Positions 32,388 through 41,076 are shown, counted from the first letter of the stretch. The stretch: 64,000 nt of DNA from Rugosimonospora sp040255525 (GCA_040255525.1 JBDZVD010000004.1:69592-133591); one strand, 5' to 3'. Numbers and translations: made by a program. The notes: generated by a model not told the origin, from the sequence alone.

Positions 32388-33200
32388 GTGAGCACGAAGA
32401 TCGTTCGGTCGGTGGAGTGGGCATACCCGATCCGGCCGGTGTCCCGCGAGGTCCGCGTGGCCAGCCCCGGGATCGACGAGGGCAAGCCGCCGGTGCTGTT
32501 CGTCCCCGGTTTCGGGCACGGCGCCTGGGCGTTCGCGGAGAACTGGCTGGAGCACGCCGCCGCCCGCGGCTTCCCGGCCTACGCGCTGAGCCTGCGCGGC
32601 CATGGCGCCAGCGGCAGTGCCCCGAGGACCACCCTGCGCGCGTACGTGCACGACGTGGTCCAGGTGGCCGCGTCGCTGCCCCGCCAGGCGGTGCTGGTCG
32701 GGCATGGTGCCGGTGCCCGCGTGGTGACCGACGCGCTGACCCGCTACCCGGCGCGGGCCGGTGTGCTCGTGGCCCCGGTGCTGGGTGGCTGGAAGATGGC
32801 GGCGGCGGTCGCCGCGCGTAACCCGGTCGCGACCGTACCGGCTCTGTTCGGCGGGCCGCTGCGCCCCGGCCGGGGCGCGCTGTTCGGGCGGGAGCTGCCG
32901 GCGGCGACCGCCCGCGGGTACGCCTCCCGGCTCGGCCGCGCGGCCGCGCTGGCGCAGTGGCAGCTGCTGGTCGCCGGGGCCCCGGAGCCCGGCGTCGGCG
33001 CGCCGCCGGTGCTCGTGCTGGGCAGCCCGGACGACCGGCTGGTGCCCCGCTCGGCGCTGGCCCGCACGGCCCGCTGGTACGGCGGTGCCCCGCTGATGTT
33101 CCCCGGGATGGGGCACGACCTCATGCTCGACTCGCGGTGGGCCGAGCCGCTCGATGCGATCCTCGACTGGTTGGAGAAGGGCGCGGTGACCGAGGGCTGA
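32388..33200 (+). CDS. Alpha/beta-hydrolase fold protein lacking the nucleophile serine
   Basis: A 270-residue protein with the fold intact: oxyanion-hole region FVPGFGHG, LRGHGASG, then the nucleophile elbow reads GHGAG (Gly107 where Ser is expected), with the acid GSPDDRL and the base GMGHDLML kept. It is therefore either inactive as a classical esterase, uses another residue, or serves binding. GTG 32388 follows GAGGAGGAAG. It lies after the FMO gene on the same strand. DNA at the elbow (CATGGTGCC) is clean, so a local frame error is unlikely. Confidence 0.85.
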   Translation: MSTKIVRSVEWAYPIRPVSREVRVASPGIDEGKPPVLFVPGFGHGAWAFAENWLEHAAARGFPAYALSLRGHGASGSAPRTTLRAYVHDVVQVAASLPRQAVLVGHGAGARVVTDALTRYPARAGVLVAPVLGGWKMAAAVAARNPVATVPALFGGPLRPGRGALFGRELPAATARGYASRLGRAAALAQWQLLVAGAPEPGVGAPPVLVLGSPDDRLVPRSALARTARWYGGAPLMFPGMGHDLMLDSRWAEPLDAILDWLEKGAVTEG

Positions 33201-33242
33201 ACCGCTGTCCGGAGGGCGGTCGGGGCCGACGATCCGGCGGAG

Positions 33243-34043
33243 CTAGACGACCGCTCCGTCGTCGGGATCCCAGTCGTCATCGTCGTCGCCGGAGCGCAGC
33301 CGCCAGATCAGCGTGATGAAGCCGGCCAGGATGCCGCAGAAGCCCAGCGTCATGGCGACGCTGCCGGCGGTGGGCAGCAGCCCCGGGTCGAACAGCAGCA
33401 CCACGCCGACCAGGATGCTGGCCACCGCGAGGATGGTGACCGGAGAGAACCTGGGCAGCGGCGGTGGCGGCGGCGGGGTGTACCCCTCCTCGTCGTCCTC
33501 GGCCGCCATGCTGTCCAGCGCGTCCAGCCCATCGAGCAGAGACGGCTCGTCCTGGCCGGTGGCGACCGTGCTGTGCGACCAGCGCTGCAGTGCCGGGGGA
33601 GCGGCGACGGTGGAGGCTGGCTGGTCCCGGTCCTGCTCGGCGTCGTCCTGCCCGCCCGGCAGATCCTCGGCCGCCGGCCAGCTCGCCGACTCGTCCGGCA
33701 GGTCGAAGCCGGCGACGATCGCCGCGAACGCCTCGTCGACCTCGTGGTCGCCCTGCTCGGCGGCGGGGGGAGAGTCGGGACCGAGCTGGGCCAGGTATTC
33801 CCGGGCGGTCTCCAGGTGCGCGCGGTCCACGTAGAGCCGGTCCGTCGGGCGCGAGGGCAGCGTCGTGGTCCGGGTGACCGGATGAAGATCGGACGCGGGT
33901 TGCAGGTAGGCGGCTATCCCTCGAAGGCCCAGTACGTCCAGCAGGTGCTCGCCGACCCGGGGATCGACATCTCCGGCGGCCGCATACGCGGCCGCGACCA
34001 GTCCGTTGTCCCGTCGCCCCCGGCGGGCACCACCCGATGTCAC
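33243..34043 (-). CDS. DUF2007-like protein with two C-terminal membrane helices
   Basis: A 266-residue protein: an N-terminal region resembling DUF2007 (putative signal-transducing domain: TDRLYVDRAHLETAREYLAQL), an acidic linker (about 110-190) and a poly-proline run before two transmembrane helices (about 200-220 and 225-245), ending in an acidic tail (GDDDDDWDPDDGAVV). GTG 34043 follows GGGAGG by 8 nt. It is divergent from plsC. Function unknown; the layout suggests a membrane-tethered sensor. Confidence 0.72.
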   Translation of the reverse strand: MTSGGARRGRRDNGLVAAAYAAAGDVDPRVGEHLLDVLGLRGIAAYLQPASDLHPVTRTTTLPSRPTDRLYVDRAHLETAREYLAQLGPDSPPAAEQGDHEVDEAFAAIVAGFDLPDESASWPAAEDLPGGQDDAEQDRDQPASTVAAPPALQRWSHSTVATGQDEPSLLDGLDALDSMAAEDDEEGYTPPPPPPLPRFSPVTILAVASILVGVVLLFDPGLLPTAGSVAMTLGFCGILAGFITLIWRLRSGDDDDDWDPDDGAVV

Positions 34044-34130
34044 CCTGCCCACCTCCCTCAGGCAGCCGGGGCAGCTGATCGCGGCCCAGGCTTGAATCGT
34101 GACACGGCGACGGGTACTTCGGGGAGTGCG

Positions 34131-34160
34131 TTGTGGTGCGCCGCGCAGTCTTCGTAGGCT
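34131..34160 (+). promoter_or_regulatory. Candidate promoter of plsC
   Basis: TTGTGG (34131-34136), 18-bp spacer and TAGGCT (34155-34160), 45 bp before the GTG. Confidence 0.4.
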
Positions 34161-34205
34161 CATGCCGACTCCCTGAGTCCGTGATGGAAACCAGGAAGGA
34201 CCCAC

Positions 34206-34907
34206 GTGCTCTACTGGCTGCTCAAGTACGTCATCCTCGGCCCTTGGCTGAGGCTGATATTCCGGCCCCATGTCGAAGGGCGCGACAACGTGCCTGACCA
34301 GGGCGCCGCGATCATTGCGAGCAACCACCTGTCGTTCTCCGATTCGATCTTCATGCCGCTCATGGTCAAGCGAAAGGTGACCTTTGTGGCGAAGGCCGAA
34401 TACTTCACCGGAAAGGGCATCAGGGGCTTCGTCACCAAGATGTTCTTCGTCGGCACCGGTACGATCCCGATCGACCGTTCGGGCGGCCGCGCCGCCCAGG
34501 CCGCGATCGACACCGGGCTGCGCATCCTCGCCGAGGGCAAGCTGTTCGGCATCTATCCGGAGGGCACCCGATCGCCGGACGGCCGGCTCTACCGGGGCAA
34601 GACCGGCGTGGCCCGGCTCGCCCTCGACTCGGGGGCGCCGGTGATCCCCGTCGTCATGCTCAACTCCGACGAGATCCAGCCGCTGGGCCGGAGGCTGCCG
34701 CGGATCAAGCGGGTCCGGATCCGGTTCGGCCGGCCGATCGACTTCTCCCGGTACTCGGGCATGTCCGGCGACCGGTTCATCGAGCGCGCCGTGACCGACG
34801 AGATCATGTATGAGCTGATGGAGCTGTCCGGCCGGGAGTACGTGGACGTCTACGCGCAGAAGGTCAAGACTCCGGAGACCCCGGCCAGCACCCCGCTGGC
34901 GGCCTGA
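34206..34907 (+). CDS. plsC: 1-acyl-sn-glycerol-3-phosphate acyltransferase
   Basis: Makes phosphatidic acid from lysophosphatidic acid at the membrane. The 233-residue protein has the acyltransferase motif NHLSFSD (NH-x4-D, about residue 38), the FVGTGTIPIDR block and YPEGTRSPDG (substrate-binding). An N-terminal hydrophobic helix is present. GTG 34206 follows AGGAAGGA. The M. tuberculosis relative in this neighbourhood is Rv2182c. It could feed the phospholipid pool used by PimB. Confidence 0.92.
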   Translation: MLYWLLKYVILGPWLRLIFRPHVEGRDNVPDQGAAIIASNHLSFSDSIFMPLMVKRKVTFVAKAEYFTGKGIRGFVTKMFFVGTGTIPIDRSGGRAAQAAIDTGLRILAEGKLFGIYPEGTRSPDGRLYRGKTGVARLALDSGAPVIPVVMLNSDEIQPLGRRLPRIKRVRIRFGRPIDFSRYSGMSGDRFIERAVTDEIMYELMELSGREYVDVYAQKVKTPETPASTPLAA

Positions 34908-34970
34908 CCGTCCGGCCGGCGGCCCTCGCCGCCCCCGCGTTGCGCGGTGCCCGGCGACCGGATCGTCCGG

Positions 34971-37900
34971 CTACCCGGCCGGCCGGTCGATCGTGACCGG
35001 CAGCCCGTCCAGCAGCCGCTGCGCGTCGTTGCGCCCGGCGAACTCCGCGATCTCGGTGAGGATCGGGTCGGTCCGGTCCAGCTTCCCCGCCGCGTGCATC
35101 GCCCGGGCGGCGTGGACCAGCGCCAGCGCCCGGTCGGTGGCGTCGCCGATCCGCCCGTACCGCTCGGCCGCCGTCAGGTACGGGTCCGGGTCGCCGCTCT
35201 GGCGGCCGTCGAGCATGTTCAGGGCGGCCAGGACCCAGGGCGTGAACCGGGGGGACCGCTCCAGGATCGCCCGTACCCGGGCAGCCGCCTCCGTACCCAG
35301 CAGCACGCCCGCGTTGGCGATCGCGATCACCCACTCGGCGAACGCCAGCATGTGTGTTCCGGCCCAGTCCTCCTCCAGCGACTCCAGCAGCTCCCAGGCC
35401 CGCTCCGTCCGCCCCTGCAGGGCCCGGCAGAGCGTCGCGTGCGCGAGCGTGGCGAGCAGTACCCGGTGGAACCCGCCCCGCTTCGCGGTGGCCACCGCCC
35501 GGTCCACGGCCGCGTCGTCGACGTCCTGTCCACGCAGCGCCCGCAGCCACATGCTCTGGACCACCACGTACAGGTCCCACTCCGCCGTCGGGCGGCGCAT
35601 CACCTCGACCGTTGCCTTGATCGAGGCGTCCCAGTTGCCGGCGTAGTACGCGCGCCCGGCGTCCTCCGCGAAGCTGGCGGTCAGCGCGTGGCCGCCGGCC
35701 ACGTCGAGGCTGTTCTGCTCGTCGAGCAGCCGGTTGCAGGCGGCCAGGTCGCCCTCTTCCATGTACGCCCAGGCCAGGTTGTTGACCGCGCGCCGGTGGC
35801 TTTCCAGCCGGTGCCGCCGGGAGTGCTCGGTCACCTCCCGGAGCTGGCCGAAGCCCTCCAGGTCACCGGCCAGGAACCGGGCGGTGGCCAGCGTGATGGT
35901 CGCGCTCGCGTGCACCTCGATGAGCCCGAGCCGGTCGGCCAGCTCGGCGGCCGCGTCGGCGGCGACGATGGCCGGCTCGGTCTCGAAGTTCAGCATGTGC
36001 GTCCGGGCCAGCTCCAGCAGCGCCGTCGCCTTGTCCGCCGAGTCCGGCAGCGAGGCGTACAGCTCGACGGCACGGTCCAGGTACGAGAGGGTGGCCGGCC
36101 GGTCGGCCCGGCTCCAGGCGGCGGTACCGAGCATGGTCCACGCGTGGGCCGCGCCGGCCCGGTCGCCCGAGTCCAGCAGCCGCCCGGCGAGCCGTTCGAG
36201 CAGTTCGATCCCGCCGTCGGCGAGGAACGCGTCGCCGTCGCGGTAGAACGCCAGCTCGGCGGCGAACAGGTCGAGGGTCGGGTCATCGGGCAGGTTGAGC
36301 CCGCGGGCCCGCTGCACCCACTCGGTGGCCGTGTCCAGCGCGTGCAGCGCGTACGCCCGGCGCGCCGCCCGGTGCATCGCCTCCCGGGCGGCGGGGGCGT
36401 AGGGCGCGGTGTCCGACCCGAGCGTCCGGGTGATCTCGTGGGCCGCCCAGCGATGGTGGGCCAGCACCTCGGCGAGGTCGCTCTGGCGCCCATCGGACAC
36501 GGTCTCCAGCCAGTCGGCGGTGCGTTGGTGGCGGGCGACCCGCTCGCTGCGCGGCAACCGCTGGTAACAGACGTCGCGCACGAGGATGTGCCGGAACCGG
36601 TACTCCGTCTGGCCGGCCATCGTGGAGGTGGGCAGCTCCTGGATCAGGTCGCGTTGCTCCAGCCGGGACAGCGCCCGTTCGGCGGACTCGACCAGCCGGT
36701 TGGCCGCGTGCGCCACCGCCCCGGGCCAGAACTGCCGGCCGACCACCGCGGCGGCCTGGAGGATCGCGCGATCCGCCGGGTCGAGCAGGTCCAGCCGGTT
36801 CGCGATGACCGCCTGTACGTTGTCCGGCATCGGCGGCGCGGTGGTGAGGTCGACGGTCGGCGGCAGGTTCGCCGGCCGGCGCACTCCGGCGCCCTCCAGC
36901 AGCATGCGCACGTACTCGTGCGCGTACAGCGGATTCCCGTCGGCCAGCTCGATCAGCGTGTCCGGGGTGGCCGTGGCGGCGCCGAACATCAGCGAGTACA
37001 GGGTGCCGATGTCGGCGTCGGACAGCGGCGGCAGCGAGATCGACACCGTACCGGTGATGGTACTGGTCCAGCTCGGGTGGCGCTGGCGCAGCTCGGGGCG
37101 GGCCGTGCAGATCACCAGCAGCGGCAACCCGCGGGCCGACGCGCCGAGCTTCTCGACGAACCGCAGCATCGGCTCGTCCGCCCAGTGCAGGTCCTCGAAG
37201 ACCAGTACCGTCGGCTGACGCGCCGCCATGGCCAGGATGAAGCGCCGCCAGGACTGTTCGGTCTCGGCCGGCGACAGCCCGGCACCGGGCAGCCCGACCA
37301 GCGGCTCCAGCGCGCCGGCGAGCCGGTCGGCGTCGTCGCCGACGGTCAGCTCGACCAGCGTGGCGTGCAACCGGCGCCGGGCGGTCTGTTCGTCGTCCGA
37401 GTCGAGGATGGCCGCCTCCGCCTTGACGATGTCGGCCAGCGCGGCGTAGGCGACGTTCTCCCCGAACGGCGGGCAGTGCCCGACCCGCCAGCAGATCGGC
37501 GGGTCGGTGATGGTGGCGGCGTGCCGGGCCAGCTCGCGCAGCAGCCGGCTCTTGCCGATGCCGGCGGCACCGAAGATGGTCACCAGTTGCGGCGTGTGGG
37601 TGCGCACGGTCCGGTGCAGCGCGTTGATGAGCAGTCCGCGCTCGTGCTCCCGGTCGACCATCGGGGTCGGCTCGGTGTCCAGTTGCCCGGCGCGGGAACG
37701 CCGGGCGGCGACCGCGAGCCAGATCCGGCTGGGCCGCGAGCGGCCGCGCAGTACGGCGGTGGGCTGCTCGACGTACTCGATGTCGGTGTGCGTGGCGGTG
37801 TGTGTGTTCTCACAGATGAAGACCCCACCGCCGGGCGCCAGTTCCTGGAGCCGGGCGGCGGTGTTGACCACGTCGCCGGCCACGATGGCCTGGCCGCCGT

Positions 37901-38414
37901 CCCGGGCCGCGGACACGTCGACGAGCGCTTCGCCGGTGGCGATGCCCACCCGGAAGGTCAGGTCGGCGACCTGGATGCGGGCTTGGCGCGGGAGGATCCG
38001 TTGCAGTTCCAGCGCGGCCCGCACGCAGCGCAGGGCGTCGTTCTCGGTGGCCACCGGCGCGCCGAACAGCGCCATCGCCGCGTCGCCGATGTACTTCTCG
38101 ACGACGCCGCCGTACTGGCCGACCACCCGGCGTACCGCGGTGAAGTAGTCGTTCTGCATGGCCCGGACCTGTTCCGGGTCGGCTCCCTCGGTGAATGACG
38201 TGAATCCGACAACGTCGATGAACAGGACGCTGACCCGCCGCCGGTCGGCGGCCGGCTCCTGCAGGGAGCGCCCGCAGTTGGTGCAGAACGAGGCTCCCGC
38301 GTCGTTGCCGTGCCCGCAGTGCGGACATGCCGGGCGCAGGCTGGCGCCGCAACCGCCGCAGAAGCGATCGCCGGCGTTGGCGATGCGATGGCAGGTCGGG
38401 CACGTGGGTTCGAT
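34971..38414 (-). CDS. Zinc-ribbon, class III adenylate/guanylate cyclase, AAA/TPR regulator, with probable ATC start
   Basis: About 1147 residues if started at ATC 38414. Order: two zinc-ribbon pairs (CPTC..CGGC and CPHC..CTNC, residues 7-50), class III cyclase domain (metal Asp67 in LFIDVVGFTSF, Lys107 and Asp111 in EKYIGDAAMALFG, NTAARLQ), AAA/STAND ATPase with Walker A GAAGIGKS and Walker B VLVFEDLHWAD, then about 550 residues of TPR-like helices. No ATG, GTG or TTG exists in frame before the cyclase motif; the first standard start (ATG 38159) would delete the zinc ribbons and first metal Asp. GGAGG lies 5 nt before the ATC. Such proteins are signal-linked cyclases or regulators. Divergent from the acidic repeat protein. 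Confidence 0.85.
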   Translation of the reverse strand: MEPTCPTCHRIANAGDRFCGGCGASLRPACPHCGHGNDAGASFCTNCGRSLQEPAADRRRVSVLFIDVVGFTSFTEGADPEQVRAMQNDYFTAVRRVVGQYGGVVEKYIGDAAMALFGAPVATENDALRCVRAALELQRILPRQARIQVADLTFRVGIATGEALVDVSAARDGGQAIVAGDVVNTAARLQELAPGGGVFICENTHTATHTDIEYVEQPTAVLRGRSRPSRIWLAVAARRSRAGQLDTEPTPMVDREHERGLLINALHRTVRTHTPQLVTIFGAAGIGKSRLLRELARHAATITDPPICWRVGHCPPFGENVAYAALADIVKAEAAILDSDDEQTARRRLHATLVELTVGDDADRLAGALEPLVGLPGAGLSPAETEQSWRRFILAMAARQPTVLVFEDLHWADEPMLRFVEKLGASARGLPLLVICTARPELRQRHPSWTSTITGTVSISLPPLSDADIGTLYSLMFGAATATPDTLIELADGNPLYAHEYVRMLLEGAGVRRPANLPPTVDLTTAPPMPDNVQAVIANRLDLLDPADRAILQAAAVVGRQFWPGAVAHAANRLVESAERALSRLEQRDLIQELPTSTMAGQTEYRFRHILVRDVCYQRLPRSERVARHQRTADWLETVSDGRQSDLAEVLAHHRWAAHEITRTLGSDTAPYAPAAREAMHRAARRAYALHALDTATEWVQRARGLNLPDDPTLDLFAAELAFYRDGDAFLADGGIELLERLAGRLLDSGDRAGAAHAWTMLGTAAWSRADRPATLSYLDRAVELYASLPDSADKATALLELARTHMLNFETEPAIVAADAAAELADRLGLIEVHASATITLATARFLAGDLEGFGQLREVTEHSRRHRLESHRRAVNNLAWAYMEEGDLAACNRLLDEQNSLDVAGGHALTASFAEDAGRAYYAGNWDASIKATVEVMRRPTAEWDLYVVVQSMWLRALRGQDVDDAAVDRAVATAKRGGFHRVLLATLAHATLCRALQGRTERAWELLESLEEDWAGTHMLAFAEWVIAIANAGVLLGTEAAARVRAILERSPRFTPWVLAALNMLDGRQSGDPDPYLTAAERYGRIGDATDRALALVHAARAMHAAGKLDRTDPILTEIAEFAGRNDAQRLLDGLPVTIDRPAG

Positions 38415-38532
38415 GTTGTCCTCCGGGGCTTCTGGGCTGCGCGCGGACGCTCAGTATCGTGACACGGCGGCAGCGGTCCGACCAACGTGTCTGGTAGCCG
38501 AAGACAGGCCGGCGGGTGGGCCGGACGGTGGG

Positions 38533-38580
38533 TAGAGTCGGCTCTCGCTTGCGGCGATCGGTCTCCGTTCGCGGCGATCA
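38533..38580 (+). promoter_or_regulatory. TAGAGT -10 box and twin 20-bp direct repeats upstream of the acidic protein
   Basis: TAGAGT at 38533-38538 is followed by two imperfect 20-bp direct repeats, (C/G)TT(G/C)GCGGCGATC(G/A)GT, at about 38549 and 38569, between the cyclase and acidic-protein genes. Confidence 0.35.
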
Positions 38581-38627
38581 GTTGAGGGCAGATCAGTCAA
38601 TCAGGCGCGAGCGGAGGGACCCGAACG

Positions 38628-38897
38628 GTGTACGTACGACTCGTGGCGGCTTGGGCCGACCCCTCCGGTGCGGTGCATGGCCCCGGCGAGTTCGTCGACG
38701 TCGACGTGGTCACGCTCGCCGAGCTGGAGGAGCAGGGCGTGGTAGAGAACGCTGGCGAGGAGAACGAGGACGTCACCGGTCCCGGGGAGAGCGACGAAGA
38801 GGAGCCCAGCTACGTCGGCCCCAGCTATGTCGGGCCCAGCTACGTCGGGCCGAGCGAGGAGACCGAGGAAGAGGAAGAGGACCCGGACGACGAGTGA
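38628..38897 (+). CDS. Small very acidic protein with YVGPS repeats
   Basis: An 89-residue protein with a folded-looking first half (YVRLVAAWADPSGAVHGPGE) and an acidic tail: three tandem YVGPS units followed by a run of Glu/Asp (SEETEEEEEDPDDE). GTG 38628 follows GGAGGG by 7 nt. It resembles short actinobacterial proteins of unknown function in its first 45 residues (FVDVDVVTLAELEEQGVV), but I cannot name a family. The repeat is a 15-bp tandem duplication. Confidence 0.78.
   Translation: MYVRLVAAWADPSGAVHGPGEFVDVDVVTLAELEEQGVVENAGEENEDVTGPGESDEEEPSYVGPSYVGPSYVGPSEETEEEEEDPDDE
38805..38849 (+). repeat. 15-bp in-frame tandem repeat, three units (PSYVG)
   Basis: CCCAGCTA(C/T)GTCGG(C/G) at 38805, 38820 and 38835, inside the acidic protein gene; a fourth unit is broken after CC(C/G)AGC. 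Confidence 0.92.
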
Positions 38898-38969
38898 CGC
38901 CTCGGCACGGCGGAGCGAATCCTGGCGGGGCCGGACGATCCGGTCCCGCCATGGACCTCCGGTCGAGGG

Positions 38970-39430
38970 TCAGCGCGCCTCGGCCGGCCTGCGGGCGGTG
39001 TGGACCGCGCGGGTCAGCACCGGGTACGTGAAGGCCACGGTGCCCAACACCCCGGTACCGGCGACCACGAGTACCCAGCGCGCTCCCAGGCCGGCGAGCA
39101 GCGGGCCACCGATCGCGTACGCGAGCACCTCGGCGGCGTACGGGAACGTGTACACGGTGCCGAAAACCGTACCGAGGCGCTGCTGCGGTACCCGGCGGCA
39201 CGGTCAGCCGGCGCCGGAATCCGGGCGCGGCCAGCAGCGCGGCGGACAGGACGAAGGTGGCGGCGTTGACCAGCAGCGTGGACCGCAGCCCCGCGCCGGC
39301 CAGCAACAGGCCGCCGAGTGCCGGGCCGGCCGCGATGCCGGTGTTGACCGCGGCGGCGAGCTGGGCGTTCGCGGCCGGCAGCCGCTCGGTACCGACCAGC
39401 TGCGGCACGAGGCTGCGCCCGCCACGAGCC
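38970..39430 (-). pseudogene. Remnant of an MFS transporter
   Basis: One frame reads RRAARGGRSLVPQLVGTERL then NTGIAAGPALGGLLLAGAG (MFS helices 5-6) and stops resembling a transporter after GFRRRLTVPPG. The next frame, from about 39190, reads VPQQRLGTVFGTVYTFPY and then AYAIGGPLLAGLG to a stop at 38970 (last two helices). So the first four helices, helices 7-10 and the reading frame are lost. It abuts the CRP-like gene, which ends at 39440. Confidence 0.85.
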
Positions 39431-39439
39431 GCCCGCCGC

Positions 39440-40132
39440 TCAGCGGTCGGTCATGCCGCCGCGGCGGCGCAGCGCGGCCAGGTCGGTGACGACGATCCGC
39501 CGCCCTTCGGTGCGTAGCCAGCCACGGCTGGCGAACGACCCGATCGCCTGGTTGACGCTCTGCCGCGAGCCGCCGGCCATCTCCGCGAGCTGGCTCTGGT
39601 TCAGCTCGATGGTGACCATCGGCGCGTGGCTGTCGCCGGCGAGCCGGACCAGCGTCTTGGCCACCCGGCCGGGCAGGTCCAGGAAGACGTGGTCGGCATT
39701 CTGCTCGGTGAGCCGGCGGATCAGCGCGCCGAGCGAGCGCATGACCGCGTCGAGGATGTGCGAGTTCGCGTGCACGAGTTCGATGAACGCGCCGCGGGAC
39801 AGCGCGAGCGCCGAGCAGTCCTCGATGGCCTCGGCCGAGGCCGACCGCGCCGAACCGTCCAGAAGGGACACTTCGCCGAACACGTCGGGCGGCCGGATCA
39901 CGGTCAGGACCGCCCGTTCCCCGGTCGGCGAGGTGCGGAAGACCGCGATCGCGCCGCGCTTGAGGATGATGAGCGAGTCGCCGGGGTCGTTCTCGACGAA
40001 CAGCAGTTGACCCTTGCGGTACGTGCGGGGAACCGCCGCGGCGATGACCCGCTGGCGTACCTCGGGCTCCAGCCCGGCGAACATCTCGACGCCGGTCAAT
40101 GCGTCGCCGGGATCCGGCAACCGTACATCCAC
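39440..40132 (-). CDS. CRP/FNR-family transcription regulator
   Basis: A 230-residue regulator with an N-terminal cyclic-nucleotide-binding fold (RKGQLLFVENDPGDSLIIL, FGEVSLLDGSARSASAEA) and a C-terminal winged helix-turn-helix (LNQSQLAEMAGGSRQSVNQAI). The phosphate-binding cassette FGEVSLLDGSARSASAEA carries the Glu and Arg-Ser expected for cAMP binding. GTG 40132 follows GGGGAGGGG by 9 nt; an upstream GTG at 40159 lacks one. A class III cyclase gene lies 1.5 kb away, an attractive but unproven link. Confidence 0.9.
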   Translation of the reverse strand: MDVRLPDPGDALTGVEMFAGLEPEVRQRVIAAAVPRTYRKGQLLFVENDPGDSLIILKRGAIAVFRTSPTGERAVLTVIRPPDVFGEVSLLDGSARSASAEAIEDCSALALSRGAFIELVHANSHILDAVMRSLGALIRRLTEQNADHVFLDLPGRVAKTLVRLAGDSHAPMVTIELNQSQLAEMAGGSRQSVNQAIGSFASRGWLRTEGRRIVVTDLAALRRRGGMTDR

Positions 40133-40566
40133 GGGCCAACCCCTCCCCGGTCGCCGCACAACAGCTAACTAGATCATGACCCTGTTGTTGCTCTGTGTAC
40201 ACCCCTGACGTACGCGATGACCTCATACCGCTACGTGGCGGGTACCGCGTGGCAGGCTAGCCGGTCCCGGTGTTCGGCGCCAGCCAGGGGCCGCTGGTCG
40301 CCGCCGGTCGCCGGTGCTGGCAGGCACGGATCCGGATTCCGTCCGTGCCCGCCCTGGCCTGCTCGTACCATAATCGCCTTTCCCGCCGGAGACGAGCCGA
40401 CCCGGGCGTGGTCGCGGATGGCGTTTTGATGTCGGTTCGCGGACCGGCACGTACGCGGGCGATCGGCACCGGCGGCGCCCGGGGCGGCGTGACGGGTCCC
40501 GCGTGAAACATTCTCGGCCACGCCCCGCGGCACCGCTCGATGTCGAACGGTGAATGATGGGCGGTG
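40133..40566. other. 434-bp divergent intergenic region
   Basis: No gene supported. Contents: a GTGTACAC palindrome (40194-40201) near the CRP-like promoter side, a hairpin GGCACGGA/TCCGTGCC (40323-40349) and a GC-rich stretch with no conserved RNA motif I recognise. No tRNA. Confidence 0.6.
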
Positions 40567-41076
40567 ATGGTCTACCGCTATTTTTACGACTGCGAGTTCA
40601 TCGAGGACGGGCGCACCGTCGACCTGGTGTCCATCGGCATGGTCGACGAGCACGGTCGCGAGTTCTACGCGGTCTCCACCGAGTTCGACGGCTCCCGCGC
40701 CGTGCCCTGGGTCCGCCGCAACGTGCTGGACCGGCTGCCCTCGCCCGGCGACCCGGTCTGGCGCTCCCGCCAGCGCATCCGCGACGACCTGCACACGTTC
40801 CTCACCGAGCCGCTGCGCGGCCGGCCGGACGAGATCGAGCTGTGGGCCTGGTACGCCGCGTACGACCACGTCGTCCTCGCCCAGCTGTGGGGGCCGATGA
40901 CCGCGCTGCCCCGGGAGATCCCGCGGTTCACGAAGGACCTGCGCCAGCTCTGGGACGACCGGGGAAGGCCCGAGCTGCCCGACGCGACCGGCCGGCACCA
41001 CGCGCTCGTGGACGCCCGGCACAACCTGGCCCGGTGGCGGGTACTGAGCGACCCCGCGCCCGCGGCCCGCGGCTAG
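40567..41076 (+). CDS. 3'-5' exoribonuclease AS (DEDDh, poly-A directed)
   Basis: A 169-residue DEDDh RNase. It begins MVYRYFYDCEFIEDGRTVDL, matching M. tuberculosis RNase AS (Rv2179c), with the catalytic Asp/Glu in YDCEF, Asp in WYAAYDHVVLAQLWG and the final HHALVDARHNLARW (His..Asp). RNase AS shows preference for adenylate-rich 3' ends. ATG 40567 or the GTG immediately before (40564) is the start. It stands alone and 350 bp precede the next gene. Confidence 0.93.
   Translation: MVYRYFYDCEFIEDGRTVDLVSIGMVDEHGREFYAVSTEFDGSRAVPWVRRNVLDRLPSPGDPVWRSRQRIRDDLHTFLTEPLRGRPDEIELWAWYAAYDHVVLAQLWGPMTALPREIPRFTKDLRQLWDDRGRPELPDATGRHHALVDARHNLARWRVLSDPAPAARG

Noticed and set aside
31103..32821. 572-codon + strand frame overlapping the FMO and hydrolase genes
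   Set aside because: A shifted-frame shadow running through two genes that have clear motifs in their own frames.
34947..38198. 1083-codon open frame on the + strand opposite the cyclase/ATPase gene
   Set aside because: Antisense to a gene with clear domains; low-complexity Arg/Gly/Gln composition, no family.
40133..40566. tRNA or small RNA gene in the crp-RNase AS gap
   Set aside because: No cloverleaf, T-loop sequence or terminator was found; only one 8-bp hairpin.
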